DNA from: Dactylellina haptotyla
Taxonomy: Eukaryota > Ascomycota > Orbiliomycetes > Orbiliales > Orbiliaceae
Length of the DNA stretch: 64,000 bases
Direction of reading: 5' to 3'
Assembly (NCBI GenBank): GCA_031310005.1
Contig: CM062386.1
Span: 1,922,001 to 1,986,000, forward strand
Position 1 is the stretch's first letter; each line of letters begins with the position of its first letter. Shown one piece after another: positions 46,769 to 58,105 of the stretch. Under the pieces are notes generated by a model, which was given only the letters and a program-made list of their open reading frames with translations, was not told the origin of the DNA and did no database searches. The position numbers and the translations under genes are program-made.

Positions 46769-48103
46769 ATGCCACCCACAAGACAGCCTCCTCGCAAGGA
46801 GACAAGCAGACTCGACATGCTCACAAGGAACATGCGGAGTTTAAATACCGGTGACAATGAAAGAGGAAATTCATCAGCTCACAGGACTAACTGCCGAAGG
46901 AGATTATCGGATGAAACAGACATAGATGCGATATCCAGGGATTTAGAAAGACTGAGAGAGTCAATCAGGCAAATGCGTCACAATGGTACGAGTAACAGCC
47001 AGCCCACGACTTCAGAGAGGAAATGCAGAGCGAGAAGAGAATCCGAAGCCGCTACAAATTGCCCCCGACACCACAGATCCAGAATCCCATCTCACTCAGC
47101 CTCACCATCTGCGACAGTCAAAACTACGTTCATGTTAGTTTCAGACACGCACAACATCCAACCTCAAAAGGCACATCACCAAGACGGCCCCTTCCGCACG
47201 CCGTTCCCTAAAACGGACGTCTTCATCCACGCCGGGGACATGACACAGCACGGGTCCTTGCATGCCCTCAAGAGGGTAATAAGATGGGTCTCCGAAGTTC
47301 CAGCGGAACTCAAGATCCTCATCGCAGGAAACCACGATTGCAAACTCGACGAAAAGTACTATGTCTCCACCGCATCTGACACGGACGAGGAAGACGAAAA
47401 CCGACAGGAGAGTAAAGAGTGCAGAGAATACTTGACTAGCGAAGCCCTGAAGGCGCAGGGGATATACTATCTTGAAGACGAAATCTGCGAGTTTGAATTA
47501 AACAACGGTGCGAAATTCACAGTGCTAGCATCGCCATATACGCCGAGAGGACCGCCACCGCATAATACGGGATCGTTCAGGTACAATTCTCGCGAGGGGT
47601 ACTGGTTCGATAAGTTCCCGGAGGAGAGCCTACCGGAGCAAATTCACGTCGCGGTCACCCACGGTCCGATTCATCGAGCCTTGGATGAGGTGAGCAGGGG
47701 AGAAGGCGGTGTGCGGGCCGGGTGTAAGGACCTAGGCAAGTTTATGGCGTCTATCAGGCCTCTGTTGAGTGTTTGCGGGCATATTCATGAAGCTGGCGGT
47801 GTGAAAATGTTGAAGTGGAAATATGTTGATGGGGGGAGGGGGATGCACGGTCTAGAGGTGGACATGGATGAGGAGGTCGGGAAGGTGGAGAAAGGGGGAG
47901 CGCTGTATAACGATGCGAGGAAATTTTCAACAGCGGTGGTGGATGGAGAGAATACTCTGTTTGTTAATGCTTCTATTGTGGGACATGGTAGCAATTCGTA
48001 CGATACGGCGGCACGGTGCCCGTACGTTGTGGAATTACAATTGCCACGTGGAACGGCCTCGAAGCAGAAGGACACGGGGTCGCAGCGCAGGTTACTGTTA
48101 TGA
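46769..48103 (+). CDS. Calcineurin-like metallophosphoesterase
   Basis: Single exon of 444 codons from the ATG at 46769 (MPPTRQPP). The first 120 residues are basic, Arg/Ser-rich and probably disordered. The catalytic core shows the five metallophosphatase blocks: SDTHN near residue 125, HAGDMTQ near 154, GNHD near 187, THGP near 300 and CGHIHEAGG near 335. These bind two metal ions. The order and spacing resemble the class that includes MPPED-type proteins, often annotated as Ser/Thr phosphatase-like or phosphodiesterase. An acidic insertion (SDTDEEDENRQE) follows GNHD. The substrate is unknown; no signal peptide is seen. The ATG is preceded by an A-run, so the exact leader length is uncertain. 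Confidence 0.9.
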   Translation: MPPTRQPPRKETSRLDMLTRNMRSLNTGDNERGNSSAHRTNCRRRLSDETDIDAISRDLERLRESIRQMRHNGTSNSQPTTSERKCRARRESEAATNCPRHHRSRIPSHSASPSATVKTTFMLVSDTHNIQPQKAHHQDGPFRTPFPKTDVFIHAGDMTQHGSLHALKRVIRWVSEVPAELKILIAGNHDCKLDEKYYVSTASDTDEEDENRQESKECREYLTSEALKAQGIYYLEDEICEFELNNGAKFTVLASPYTPRGPPPHNTGSFRYNSREGYWFDKFPEESLPEQIHVAVTHGPIHRALDEVSRGEGGVRAGCKDLGKFMASIRPLLSVCGHIHEAGGVKMLKWKYVDGGRGMHGLEVDMDEEVGKVEKGGALYNDARKFSTAVVDGENTLFVNASIVGHGSNSYDTAARCPYVVELQLPRGTASKQKDTGSQRRLLL

Positions 48104-48241
48104 TAGCCATTCAGTTTGTTTGCTATCGATTTTCCGAGGGCTTGGCTTTTTAGATACATAAAAGGATTTCTCTTGTTCAGCCACTAGATTGGGGTTATCG
48201 TTATCCAACTTTTAGAAATATGATACTATTACTCAATGGAA

Positions 48242-48783
48242 TCATCTTGAAATGACACTGTCCTTTAGAGCGTCAATAAAGAGCTGGTCCCCAACTTTAG
48301 CCCGTCTCTCAAAGTCACTTTGATGAGTTTCAAACCAATTCTGATCCTCAAACGCCTGTAAAACTCTGGGGATTAGTCTATACCAAGGAAGAGAATAAAT
48401 CCAATAGCAAGCCATACCTTGGGCAAACTTGCTCCAAACTCGATACCGGTCAGCATGGAGTCGTTGATCCACAGAGCGCTAAGTTCGTTCTCGCCCTCGC
48501 TGCCAACAAGTTTGTTCCATCCCTCCTGGATTTCCGTAGACACTTCAGTCATCAGCTGGTCGCCAAGCTCGCCACGATGTCTCGTCATGCCGATAACCTT
48601 GTTGTTAGGACGACGCATGCCGCCAACGTATTGCCAGGGGTTGGTATTATGGTAGAACTCGATGTTGACAAACATCTTCAGAGCACCTGTGCTCCCGCTG
48701 TGTGCATTTGTGATTACTATTGCCAGGGCATCCTTCTGCTCTGGCGACAGTTCAATTGAATGAAAGACCTGGTAGAAAGGCAT
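48242..48783 (-). CDS. Tautomerase-superfamily protein (cis-CaaD-like/Tautomerase_3)
   Basis: Two exons, 48783-48418 and 48355-48242, phase 0, intron 62 bp; product 159 aa. The start gives MPFYQVFHSIELS, so Met removal exposes the N-terminal Pro that is the catalytic base of the superfamily. The motifs FVNIEFYHN, YVGGMRRPNN and GMTRHRGE match fungal members of the Tautomerase_3 type. An upstream in-frame ATG 12 codons away would block Pro-1 and is therefore rejected. Likely reactions are keto-enol tautomerisation or related hydratase chemistry; the real substrate is unknown. It is convergent with the metallophosphoesterase. Confidence 0.85.
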
Positions 48784-50123
48784 TGTGAAGCGGCTGAGAG
48801 TTGAATAGAAACAGAACAAAGGATTATGCTATCGTCAGTCACCTGGGTGGCTTCGAAATGTGAACACAATATGGCAGAATGACCAGATCCTGTAACTAGA
48901 GGCTATTGAATGCAGGCTGCAGTTCGATTTGTGGGAGGCACAGCGGCGTCGGTTGTTGCCCGGCGTGTTGGATGCTGTTGTATTTCCAGCTATGACGTCA
49001 TGTATCAACCTCTCAAACAACACCAGCTGAATTGTATGTGAGGGTCAATGGGAGATTCGAATTCAGAGAGCCAACAGCCGTACGGGATGTCACTGTCAAC
49101 TGCCAAAATGGTAAGTATAAATACCCAATCGACGAATGCAATCCCTTCGTAATCAGACGCGGCTTAACCGGCCAGAAAACAGCTACTCCGGTATTCGGTT
49201 AGCAAGCACGCGTTTCCCCGCAGTAGTTCCAATTGGCAATTCCGTTTGATATGTTGGAAACCCGATTGGTCTAGCGCCGCAGAAGATCCTTTAAGGGCCC
49301 TTCGCACTTTCAGCGATGGATGTTGGGCGAACATATGGGCAAGGGAAGGCATGCGCATGCAACTTTCCTATGCTTTGTTCTTCCTGTGATTAAGTAATGT
49401 GATACCCTCCGGATCTGATACTTGCACTTTTCTATTACCTCACCATATCTCTCCCATTGGAATATATCGTCGCGGACGCTTTCCACTAGGCTCTTCCCGC
49501 GCCCAACCCTGTCCCCGGGACCACTGCCATTCGAGCTCCTCCGAGCCCAATAGCCATGCCAATGTCTGTCAGGAACAATGAGCGGGATCGAGCGAAAGCG
49601 CACAAATCTGCCAGCGAATGCGGGTCGAGTCAGTCGGTCATTCGCTCCGTGGCCGTCTCCTCCAACACCGCCGCCGCCTGGCCACCGTAAAACCCGTGAA
49701 TTCGAGCCGGCCGAACAGCAACAGATAGCTACGATTTAGTCCCGCTTAAGTCTAAGCTTCTGTTATCGCCGATTGGGCACTGGTTCCAACAATTTGCCAG
49801 GCCAGGCGCCGTTTTCAGCAAGAGCAGAATTCAAGTTCATCCTGACTCACCTGTGCGACGGACTTCAAACAGTGCAACATTCACCACCTCCACTTACTAC
49901 TACCACCACTACCACCAACATTACCGCCATTCATAGTACGCCCTTTTAGTAAATAAATTATACGCTATTCCGGCACGTTCACTGAAATCTACCTATATAA
50001 ACGCTCAATCGATCCATCATCAATCGTAAGAAACTCCCACAGTTCGGCGTTTTCGCGATATTCTCCTTCCCGTACCCGTACACCTGCTATTATTCCAAAG
50101 AAACCTCAAAGTTAACCTCCACA
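48784..50123. other. Divergent intergenic region, 1.3 kb
   Basis: Shared upstream region of the tautomerase and the LOG gene. Close to the LOG gene it carries a TATA-like box and CACCA/CTACCAC words near 49880-49920. Open frames at 49164-49603 appear random. Confidence 0.5.
49994..50001 (+). promoter_or_regulatory. TATA-like box upstream of LOG-family gene
   Basis: TATATAAA lies 123 bases before the ATG at 50124, preceded by a CCACTACCACC-rich stretch. Confidence 0.45.
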
Positions 50124-50892
50124 ATGCCTAAAATGCAGATCATGACGGACATTGAGACCAAGCCCTTCACGGTTGCCGTATTGTAAGAAATCCTTTCATC
50201 CTAGCACCTACTGATACCACAGCTAACCCTCGTACCTCCAACAGCTGCGGCAGCAAGCCCGGCAAGAACCCGGAATACATGAAGGCAGCATCAGAACTTG
50301 CCCATGTCTTCCACAGGGAAGGCTGGAACCTAGTCTACGGCGGTGGAACAAGTAAGTTTTTCTCTATCCTTTCATGATAGCAAAACGACTAACATGCTCT
50401 GTAACAGCCGGCATCATGGGCGAGGTCTCTAGAACCCTCGTCTCTCTCTCAGGCCCCCACTCCGTCCACGGCGTTATCCCTTCCCCGCTCTCCGAAAAGG
50501 AACAGGAGAACCTTACCGCCACATCCGCCGAATCAAAGCTCTACGGCGTTCATACCATCGTCCCGGACATGCACACCCGCAAGCGCATGATGGCGCAGGA
50601 GTCTAACGCTTTCATCGCGCTGCCGGGTGGATACGGTACCGCTGAAGAGCTGTTCGAGATCGTTACGTGGAACCAGTTGGGCATCCACGACCTACCGATC
50701 ATCCTGTTGAACGTCGACGGTTTCTGGGACGGTATCGTCGGCTGGGTCCAGAAGGCTGTAGAGGACCAGTTTGTTGTTGGCGATTGCGGCGGGATCATCA
50801 AGGTGGCGAATAGCGTGGAGGAGGTTCCAAAGCTGATCAGAGAGTACAAGCCCGCCACGGGACGATTCAACCTAACATGGGGCAAGGAGTAG
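50124..50892 (+). CDS. LOG-family protein (cytokinin riboside 5'-monophosphate phosphoribohydrolase-like)
   Basis: Three exons, 50124-50182, 50245-50351 and 50408-50892; phases 2 and 1; introns 62 and 56 bp; product 216 aa. The Rossmann-like start VAVFCGSKPGKNPEYM is rebuilt by the first splice. The glycine-rich YGGGTTGIMGEVSR is rebuilt by the second. The catalytic signature PGGYGTAEELFE is present, as is the preceding Arg in HTRKRMM. The family removes ribose phosphate from nucleoside 5'-monophosphates, and in plant-associated fungi can release active cytokinin bases. Older databases call it a lysine decarboxylase, which is wrong for this family. No signal peptide. Length is normal. No cytokinin pathway neighbour such as an isopentenyl transferase or P450 is present in the window. 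Confidence 0.93.
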
Positions 50893-51260
50893 AAGGCATC
50901 TCTTTAGCGCGGCCGGTCCGGTTAGATAAAAGTAGCATGTAACCCCCATCTATCATTAGGCATTCTAGACGGAGTTTCACGGTTAGCAGCTGCGGTATCC
51001 TTCATAGATCTCTAATAAAGCATATTTCTCTCCGTTACTCGTTTACTCTCGGGCCCAGTCTCATCAATTGTGAAGAAGTCATCAATATATATATGTGAAA
51101 AATATGTACACCCCACAGAACCCAGTAGATACAATAATATACACACATTAAATTCCTTGGTATCAAACCTCTTATGCTGGGTATCCTCGTACATGAAAAA
51201 AAGCACGTCGTAATCGTGGGTATCCTTTCTAGCCTCCTATATTCAACCAAACAAAAACAT
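50893..51260. other. Convergent spacer
   Basis: Short AT-rich spacer between the LOG gene and the nuclease gene ends, with an AT-repeat near 51085-51095. No gene seen. Confidence 0.5.
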
Positions 51261-52264
51261 TTAATCGCGACACTTGAGCTGCTCGGCCTTGGCAATCTTG
51301 TTCAACCACAATCCGAGTCTGTAACCACCCTTCGCCAACTGCTGTCGAGCAATTGGGGCAGCCTTAGTATAGTAGTCTCCGCTGAGGTCCTTGCCTTCAA
51401 CGGCGTCTGGGCCATCAGGGAGGACATCGGAGCAAACGAGCTTGTTAGCATCCTGAGCCCACGCCTTTGGGCATCCGGTGCCTCGCTTGATAGATCCGCA
51501 GGAAGTCCAGTCCTCCTTGAGATCCTTGTAGATACCGGTGTCGATATCTGCGATGATGGCCTTTGCGAACTTGGCAGCAGTAGCATCGTCGGAGCCACCA
51601 GCGAGGGTTTCTGGGACTAGAATGAAGAAGATCATGTTAGATATATATGTTGAAGGGTATCGATTGGAAGTAAATGCAACATACTACTCCTATCCCAAGC
51701 AGCATGCAAGTTGGTTTTGGCAGTTCCGTTGCCCCAGAAGACAGAGATCTCATTACCACCAACGTCCAGGTTCTCGGTATGTAGGGGCTGGGTGATGTCT
51801 CCGAGAAAGTGGATGATGAACTTGACAGCATCAGTGCGCTCTGAGAGCGTCAAGTTGTCATTGAGAGCTCTATCGGTCTGTTATGAATACCAGTCAGCAG
51901 GCAATTACAAAATATGCGGCTCGGACACAATACATACATAGTTGGCGATAGCAGTGACAATGCACCCTTCTTCTCCGCAATCCCGGTCCAGTTTGACACT
52001 GCACTTGTGGGGAACCTCATCGTGGGCATCAATGTAGTGCAGAGGAGCCGAGAACTTTCCAGCATCGGTGTATCGATAGCTGTCCGCCCACGAGGCGACG
52101 CTGGCAAGGGAAGCACCGCCGAGGAGGTGGCTTGTGAAGATTTTACCGGCGCCGTCCAGGTAGTTCTGTGCAATATAGCCAACGGTGGCGTGGCCCATCG
52201 CACCCCAGGAGTAAGCTCCTTGGGCGAAGAGGGAGGCGGAGAGGGCGAGAACGGCAGTCTTCAT
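51261..52264 (-). CDS. S1/P1-type secreted nuclease
   Basis: Three exons, 52264-51938, 51877-51685 and 51616-51261; phases 0 and 1; introns 60 and 68 bp; product 291 aa, normal for the family. The signal peptide ends ...AQGAYS, leaving Trp as the first residue of the mature protein (WGAMGH), as required because its main-chain amine binds zinc. Other zinc ligands are in SWADSYR, PLHYIDA, FLGDITQPLH and NLHAAWDRS, the last joined to IPETLAGG by the second splice. This is a three-zinc enzyme that cuts single-stranded DNA and RNA and can act as a 3'-nucleotidase outside the cell. Cys pairs near the C-terminus fit the known disulfides. All key residues appear present. Confidence 0.93.
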
Positions 52265-53713
52265 CGTGGATCCTGGTTATCGATACCGGGTATGAATATT
52301 CTAGTTGGAGCAGATACGAGAGTTTTGATTGCTGTATGACCCGATGCTTTTACCAACGCTAGAGAAGATATCGTATTTTCTCCAGCTTCCACTCCTGTGG
52401 GATACCGGCCTGGTTATATACCCTCTTCCCTCATCCTCGGAACAACCATCTTGCCAAGTTCAAACATTCGAGCATGATCCCATCATCAATACCGGGGTGC
52501 AATCAAGCACGTAGATCGCCGGTTTCCACCAGCTTATCCAGGCCTCCCCTTTTGCCCATTTCTTTCAGCTCTTGTATCCAATTACCACGTTGAGCGGGTG
52601 TATCAGCTTCCAAGACTATGGGATAAGGCTCGGAGATCGTTGACAGCTGCCACATCCGGCATCGCGAGTGTCTCACACACTCCAAAAACCCGCCAAGAGT
52701 GAGTTTAAACGGTGGTATATCGGATTACGTTGCGCGATTGAGGTTCCTATCCTTATTTTGTTTTCGTGCCTTGCATTATGCTTTTCGTGGGTGGCCATGG
52801 CTAAATGGACCGGGTTTCCTGTTCATCTGAACAAAGTCAAAACGGTAGGTGCAGAATGCTTCGAACCCAAAGAGCACATGCGTAAATCCACCGGGTCTCA
52901 CGGCTTCAAGTGGGGGAGACCTTGTACTGTGTGTGTTTGTATGAGTGCGCGTGTGTGTGTGTGTGTGTTTTGGTCTGCGGTTGAACACACCTGCGGCTTC
53001 TGGAATCTGATTAGTGGTCCTGGAGATGTCGCTGATAGAAGGCATCTAGGCAGCCTCCCTGGATGATCGTTCGGTCCTGCCGGAATGAGATGCAGCATCG
53101 CGGAAGCGAGAAAGCTTGAACTCGTCGAACGTTCAGCATGGCAGGACGTGTTTCTTGGTTTGAGTTCATGGGAAGCATTGGGGGTCCTGATTGGCCGGCG
53201 CGGTGGAGCCAATCAGGGGCGTTCTTACGGCTTTGGGAAGGTGTTGCTGGGTTGATGCATGCACCGGTGTGTTGCCTCCAGGAAGGAAGCTGGTGCCAAT
53301 TGTGGCGGCTAGATAGCCACATGGGACTCTCGATAGGACCGGATTGCATTCTAGATACAAAGCCCGAGCTATAGATAGGTGATACCGTCCGGCAATTAGA
53401 TCCGAAAGGTAGCTATCGTCCATATAATAGGTTATTTGCTTTTAGTCATGGCCTACAAATCTCAATCTCATGGGCTGCTGGCTTCAACATTACTTGTATA
53501 CTATCACATATACCCTAGGCCCTACCTGCATTCGGTAGACACTGGATCAAATGAGCTGGTACCGGAGCGATTACCAAATACCAGTTATAAAGTATTCACA
53601 AAAAGGAAAGTTTTGGCGGAACCCGAAACTTAATTCTTACCCTTCTGCTAGCTAGGATTCTACATAACCATACAGCACAACGACATGCTTAGCTACTACA
53701 TAACAGCAAGCTA
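52265..53713. other. Intergenic, 1.4 kb
   Basis: Promoter of the nuclease gene at the left. A (GT)n run lies at 52951-52968. Short frames throughout with no recognised domain. Confidence 0.5.
52951..52968. repeat. (GT)n simple repeat
   Basis: Nine GT units following several GTGTG and GCGCG words in the intergenic region. Confidence 0.9.
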
Positions 53714-54433
53714 TCAGTGGATCCTCTTGAATACAAATCGTTCGTTTGGCGGATACTGTGGCGGGAGCGAAAGAGCCGCGATCAATGGTCCGACATCAAT
53801 CTAACACAAAAGAAACCAAAGATCAGCTTCATGTCATGGCCCTACTAGCTACTAGGCAATCGGCATGAAAATATATATAACTTACCTGCTTGTATGCGAC
53901 TGCGGGTCCGGTATTCGAATCAAGTAGCCATCCATCAGTCTTAGCCAGATTCTCGACACTATCTCATCGATGCCAAGTTAATTATCAGCAAATGACTTCG
54001 TTGAAAATGCTGGCGAGTACATAACATACATCCATTGGTCGGCACCTTGCCAATTCACAGAAGAAATCCTCCAGCGTGTCTGTAGGGGTGGGTCTTGTTC
54101 CATCAGTTGGGCGAAGAGTTTATCATCAATATCAACAACCGGTGCGGATTTGTTCTGCAGCGTGTAGGTCCCATCGTAGTTTCGAACGACATACCACTAT
54201 GTAGCCAGAGCTTTTGTCAGACAACATACTAAAATCGTAACTTTATAGTCCAAGAGAATAATTCTGTGCCGTGAACATACCGCAGCTCCTTGTACACCAG
54301 CCGGTAGAAGAACGACCTTCTTTGGTAAAAGGGATTTGTCCTCAGCAGGAGCTCTAGCCACCTCTAGCCCAGTCGAAACACTGGTAATGACGTATGTTCC
54401 AGTCGGAAGAATGGGAGTCGGTGGTGTCGGCAT
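53714..54433 (-). CDS. I66-like serine-protease inhibitor, copy 1 (beta-trefoil)
   Basis: Four exons, 54433-54281, 54196-54030, 53958-53886 and 53800-53714; phases 0, 2, 0; product 159 aa. The pattern is that of family I66 inhibitors (cospin, cnispin), small cytosolic beta-trefoil proteins. GTYVITSV is followed by APAEDKSLLPKKVVLLP, then WYVVRNYDGTYTLQ, KLFAQLM, RWRISSVNWQGADQW, DGWLLDSN and finally VGPLIAALSLPPQYPPNERF. No signal peptide or Cys framework is visible. Compared with the two paralogues downstream (56.6 and 58.1 kb), this copy keeps the phase-2 and phase-0 introns and has one extra early intron. It also has a full C-terminal PPxYPPNE block. The target protease is unknown. Confidence 0.82.
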
Positions 54434-56562
54434 ATTTGTGGCGTATTCCTTAAACCTTTGAATATTTTATCAAGCTAAATCAGAGTTTCTGAAGAGGATT
54501 TTCAAAATTTTGATTGAATAAGAGTGCTATCTTTCCCAGGCCGATCGGTATTCAATTTTATATAACCACTCTCTATCACAATATCATTACAGCAGACTTT
54601 CAGGAATGCGATATTTATATTACAAAGGTTGCACAAACACAAAGGCACTGCCAACATTATCCTCAATACAACCTCTTGTCAGACGCTATACATCTTTCGA
54701 TATTTGCCGGCAAAAATTCCACTGATGCGCAAGGGACCAGCTACATCGCGTCATATCCTAATCAACTAACCACAATTCGCACATTCTAACGTTAAGGAAA
54801 CGAAAATCCGGGGTATTCTTCCCCCTCGATCCTTGGTCTTACAGGGCAAGGAGGCGAATTAAATTAAATTAATCGTCTACCAAGCCAGAGAATCCCCTTC
54901 AGAGGAGACCCAAGGGGATATATCCTTTGAATATACAAGTCTTGGGTGTAATGTTATAATGTTACAGCCAAGCTTGCAAGGCATGTTAATCCCTCAGCGT
55001 CCAACCCTCAACCCCTCCGCAAGGAGGTTATTAGCAGCCGATCGCTTGTAAGCCGAGAAAACTCGTGAATCTATTGGGCTTCGCTCCGGGCCGGTGAAAT
55101 CTGGATAAATTTAGCTTATAACGTTACGACGGTAGAACGACGACATCTCTCCTTGCCAACGGGCTTAGAAGCTATGGCACACGGAGTTTTTAAGATCTTG
55201 CCCATTTCCATGAAATTGTCCTAGTACAGTGGACAGTCCGGTGCAAAATGCCGAAGGCGCTGGACGAAACCGGCTCTTTTGCGGGCACGATAGCAGTAAA
55301 CCTAGACACGCATCACTTGACCAATTGACATCAATATCGCGCATCGGTACGGATGTCTATTCTTCGATATTATATATCAAATACAATACAATGCAATGCA
55401 AGTGTCGAGTATGCGTAGTCAAGGAAGTGGACAGTGCGCGCCTGCATATGTGTTGACTCCGAAAAACAACGAACAGAAAAGCAACAAAAGAAGCACTCAG
55501 CCGTTGGAGTCCAACCCGCGCTACGCCCCTCGAAAGTGCTGGGCCAACCCACGAGGATAAAATTGTGGAGATTCGCACTGGTTATCGCCTCGCAAAATTC
55601 TCCGGATTTCGTCGTCGATATAAGGGATCAGCGCAACTAGAGGCCTCGACCTATATCACCAAAGCTAGTCCGACCCTCACCGTCTATAGATCGTCGCTGC
55701 AGCATCGTGAACTAGCTTGTGATATTTGGGAAGGCAAAAGGAGATGTGAAGAACGCATCTGGCGAGCATGCCGTGAAACGCCGCTTGCAGTTGAGGGTCG
55801 GTCGAAGTATCTCGAGCGGGGCTTGGTAGGTACTGTAGATCCAGGAAACGGCACCCGAAAAATAAAAAACGAAAAGAAGTAAGCTACGAAGAGAGTTATA
55901 TACTTCTTTATCTTGATTGAAATTCTCCATTTTCTTCGGAACTGTTGATCCTGAACTCCGCACCTCGATAGATTTCTTTTGCTCGGCTTGTAAAGATACG
56001 GACCCTGAGACGAACAGAAAAACGAATACTGATCAACACGCAAGTACATCTGCAAGCCTCCGAGAATCCGTGAACTGGCACGAAAACGCATCGAGCGCCA
56101 TTTTGGGGTCCAGTATCGATATTTGGCGTTCTAATGGCGTGAAAAGCAATATTCTATTTCCCCGGTAACGATCTATCATATTCCCGACATCCTGCACACC
56201 GTTTGTTCCTTTTGATATTCAGGGACGGTGGCTGCGAGTGTGGTTCGCCTAAGTGGTCCGAACCGATGGCTTTTTTTCTTTTAGCGAATGCGCTGTCGCG
56301 CCGTGGCGTAATAAATGGCGATATCACTCAACACGCCATTTAAGATGCAGGCGCAATATCGGAATTCACAAAAAGCACAGTTCTCGTCGGAAAAGTAAAT
56401 AAACGCTACAAGCAAGAGTAAACCGCTTATGATTTGCTTATTGACATAAGCGAAAAAGAAATAGAATAGACGCGCTAGATGTACATTTCCACATCGTATT
56501 GGTCATATTAATTAACTTGAGTTGCCGCGTTTTGCTTATAAGAATGGCGGAGCAACGCCTCT
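54434..56562. other. Intergenic between inhibitor copies 1 and 2
   Basis: 2.1 kb without a recognised gene. The left end is the promoter of copy 1. Several short frames overlap on both strands at 55357-55963 with no domain character. No relic of a further inhibitor copy was found by eye. Confidence 0.45.
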
Positions 56563-57179
56563 TTATTCCTCGTCAACTTTTGTAATCTCAAATAAACACG
56601 GAGGAAGATAGCGCGTGGGAAGGTTCTTGGTCTCTGGTAGCTGCTGAACCGATATCTATTAAGCGGTTTGTTTTTATTAGTCGCGGTGTCACCAACTGAA
56701 GGACTACCCCGGGGCACGTCGACAACTCGTCCGGCGTCTCGGGGTCCATGCATATTCCACCGGGGAAACTCACAGGCGCAAACGGTTCACTCGCCAACAT
56801 GACCCACCCTTCTGAACCACCTAGTTTCTCGATACTGTGCCGATGTTTATGTTAGTCCTGAGTTATCCTGAAAGCTGAGGGTATAGTATTCTTACGTGTA
56901 TACATTGGGTCCTTTGCGATTGTATGGTCTTATTACCCAGTTCTCAGCGTCGGCTTTGTCGTGTATCAATGCGTGAACTCTCCCATTTTGTTCGGCCGTC
57001 TCATTTCCTCCTACGCGCATTTTATAATATCCATCATCGAGTTTTTCAATATCCCACCTTGCAGGCTCATCTAAAGGTGGGAGGCTGAACACTTGTTGTC
57101 CATCTCCCATCGTATTTCTACCCAAGACGCCACTCGAGTAGCTAGATTTAATAAAATAGACGCCGGTTTCCAGACACAT
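56563..57179 (-). CDS. I66-like serine-protease inhibitor, copy 2 (divergent)
   Basis: Three exons, 57179-56896, 56834-56774 and 56640-56563; phases 2 and 0; introns 61 and 133 bp; product 140 aa. It follows the copy-1 and copy-3 pattern: GVYFIKSSYSSGVLGRN, FSLPPLDEPARWDIEKLDDG, VHALIHD, NWVIRPYNRKGPNVYT, then IEKLGGSEGWVMLASEPFAP and YLPPCLFEITKVDEE. The EDxSLLPKK block of the other two copies is replaced by MGDGQQVFSLPP, so the presumed reactive-loop region has changed. The second intron uses donor GTGAGT, a good CTAATA branch site and acceptor CAG at 56641; an unspliced reading instead gives a longer Cys-containing tail. This is the most divergent of the three. Confidence 0.75.
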
Positions 57180-58105
57180 TTCTTTAATTCTGATTATTTT
57201 AAAATTTAAAATGGACGGCTGTTGTTAACCGAATTTAATTTCCGTGGGCACGGTTGAATTTCGAGGAATGGCGTAGATATTAGAATAAAGTTATAAAATG
57301 GCTAATTGTAGATGATATGATTGAAAGCGCTTTAATATCCACTACTGTAGTGGCTGTGAATTAACGGCTTGTTAAATCACAATTTCTCGTCGGTTTGGAG
57401 TCGAATAAGGTTGTTTTTGATCTGATGTGATCGATCGGATTTACGCTCTTGCAAGGTTACTCCTATAGTAAACGAGCAGATAACTGAGTCCCGGGAAGCA
57501 CACAAGCAAGCGGAATTTATAGATTTGAATAACCCGAAATTTTAGCATTGTTTAAAACGAGGTTTTGAACGACAGGCCACTCTGAGCTGACTATTGCTGC
57601 AGTTTTCCTCTTGGCTCACTTGAACTAGCTAGGACGCGGACTTGACGCCATCAGGCCTTGAAGAATGCGGATACATAGTGTCTCTTGCTCCGGCCTTTCC
57701 CTATCCGATAATGTGTGTTGGGTGATCAATTGACGATTGGCCAATCGATCTTGCTGCTCCTGTACCCGAAAATCCTCAAATTCATATGTATTACGACAGA
57801 TGGTGAGAATTGGGGGTCGATCCTTTGATCGGGAATTAATTAGCGAGATCCATTATTCCGAAGCCTGTTTAACTCAGCTGAGGACGATAGTTTGTAGATA
57901 CGGCTTTGATGCGAGAGTAAACACATTTCATCACTTGCTCCACGCTTCCATCCAATAACAATGGGATTTGAGAATAATTCATTTTTTTCAAAGGTTTTAC
58001 ATTTTAGTGCAGTGAAAAATCGCTAGTTACACCTTAAACTATTTGCACCCAATTTATACACAAGCCACGCCAAACCCCAAAATATCACGCCACAATTTAA
58101 CGCCA
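57180..58105. other. Intergenic between inhibitor copies 2 and 3
   Basis: AT-rich promoter of copy 2 and 3' untranslated region of copy 3. No gene seen. Confidence 0.5.
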
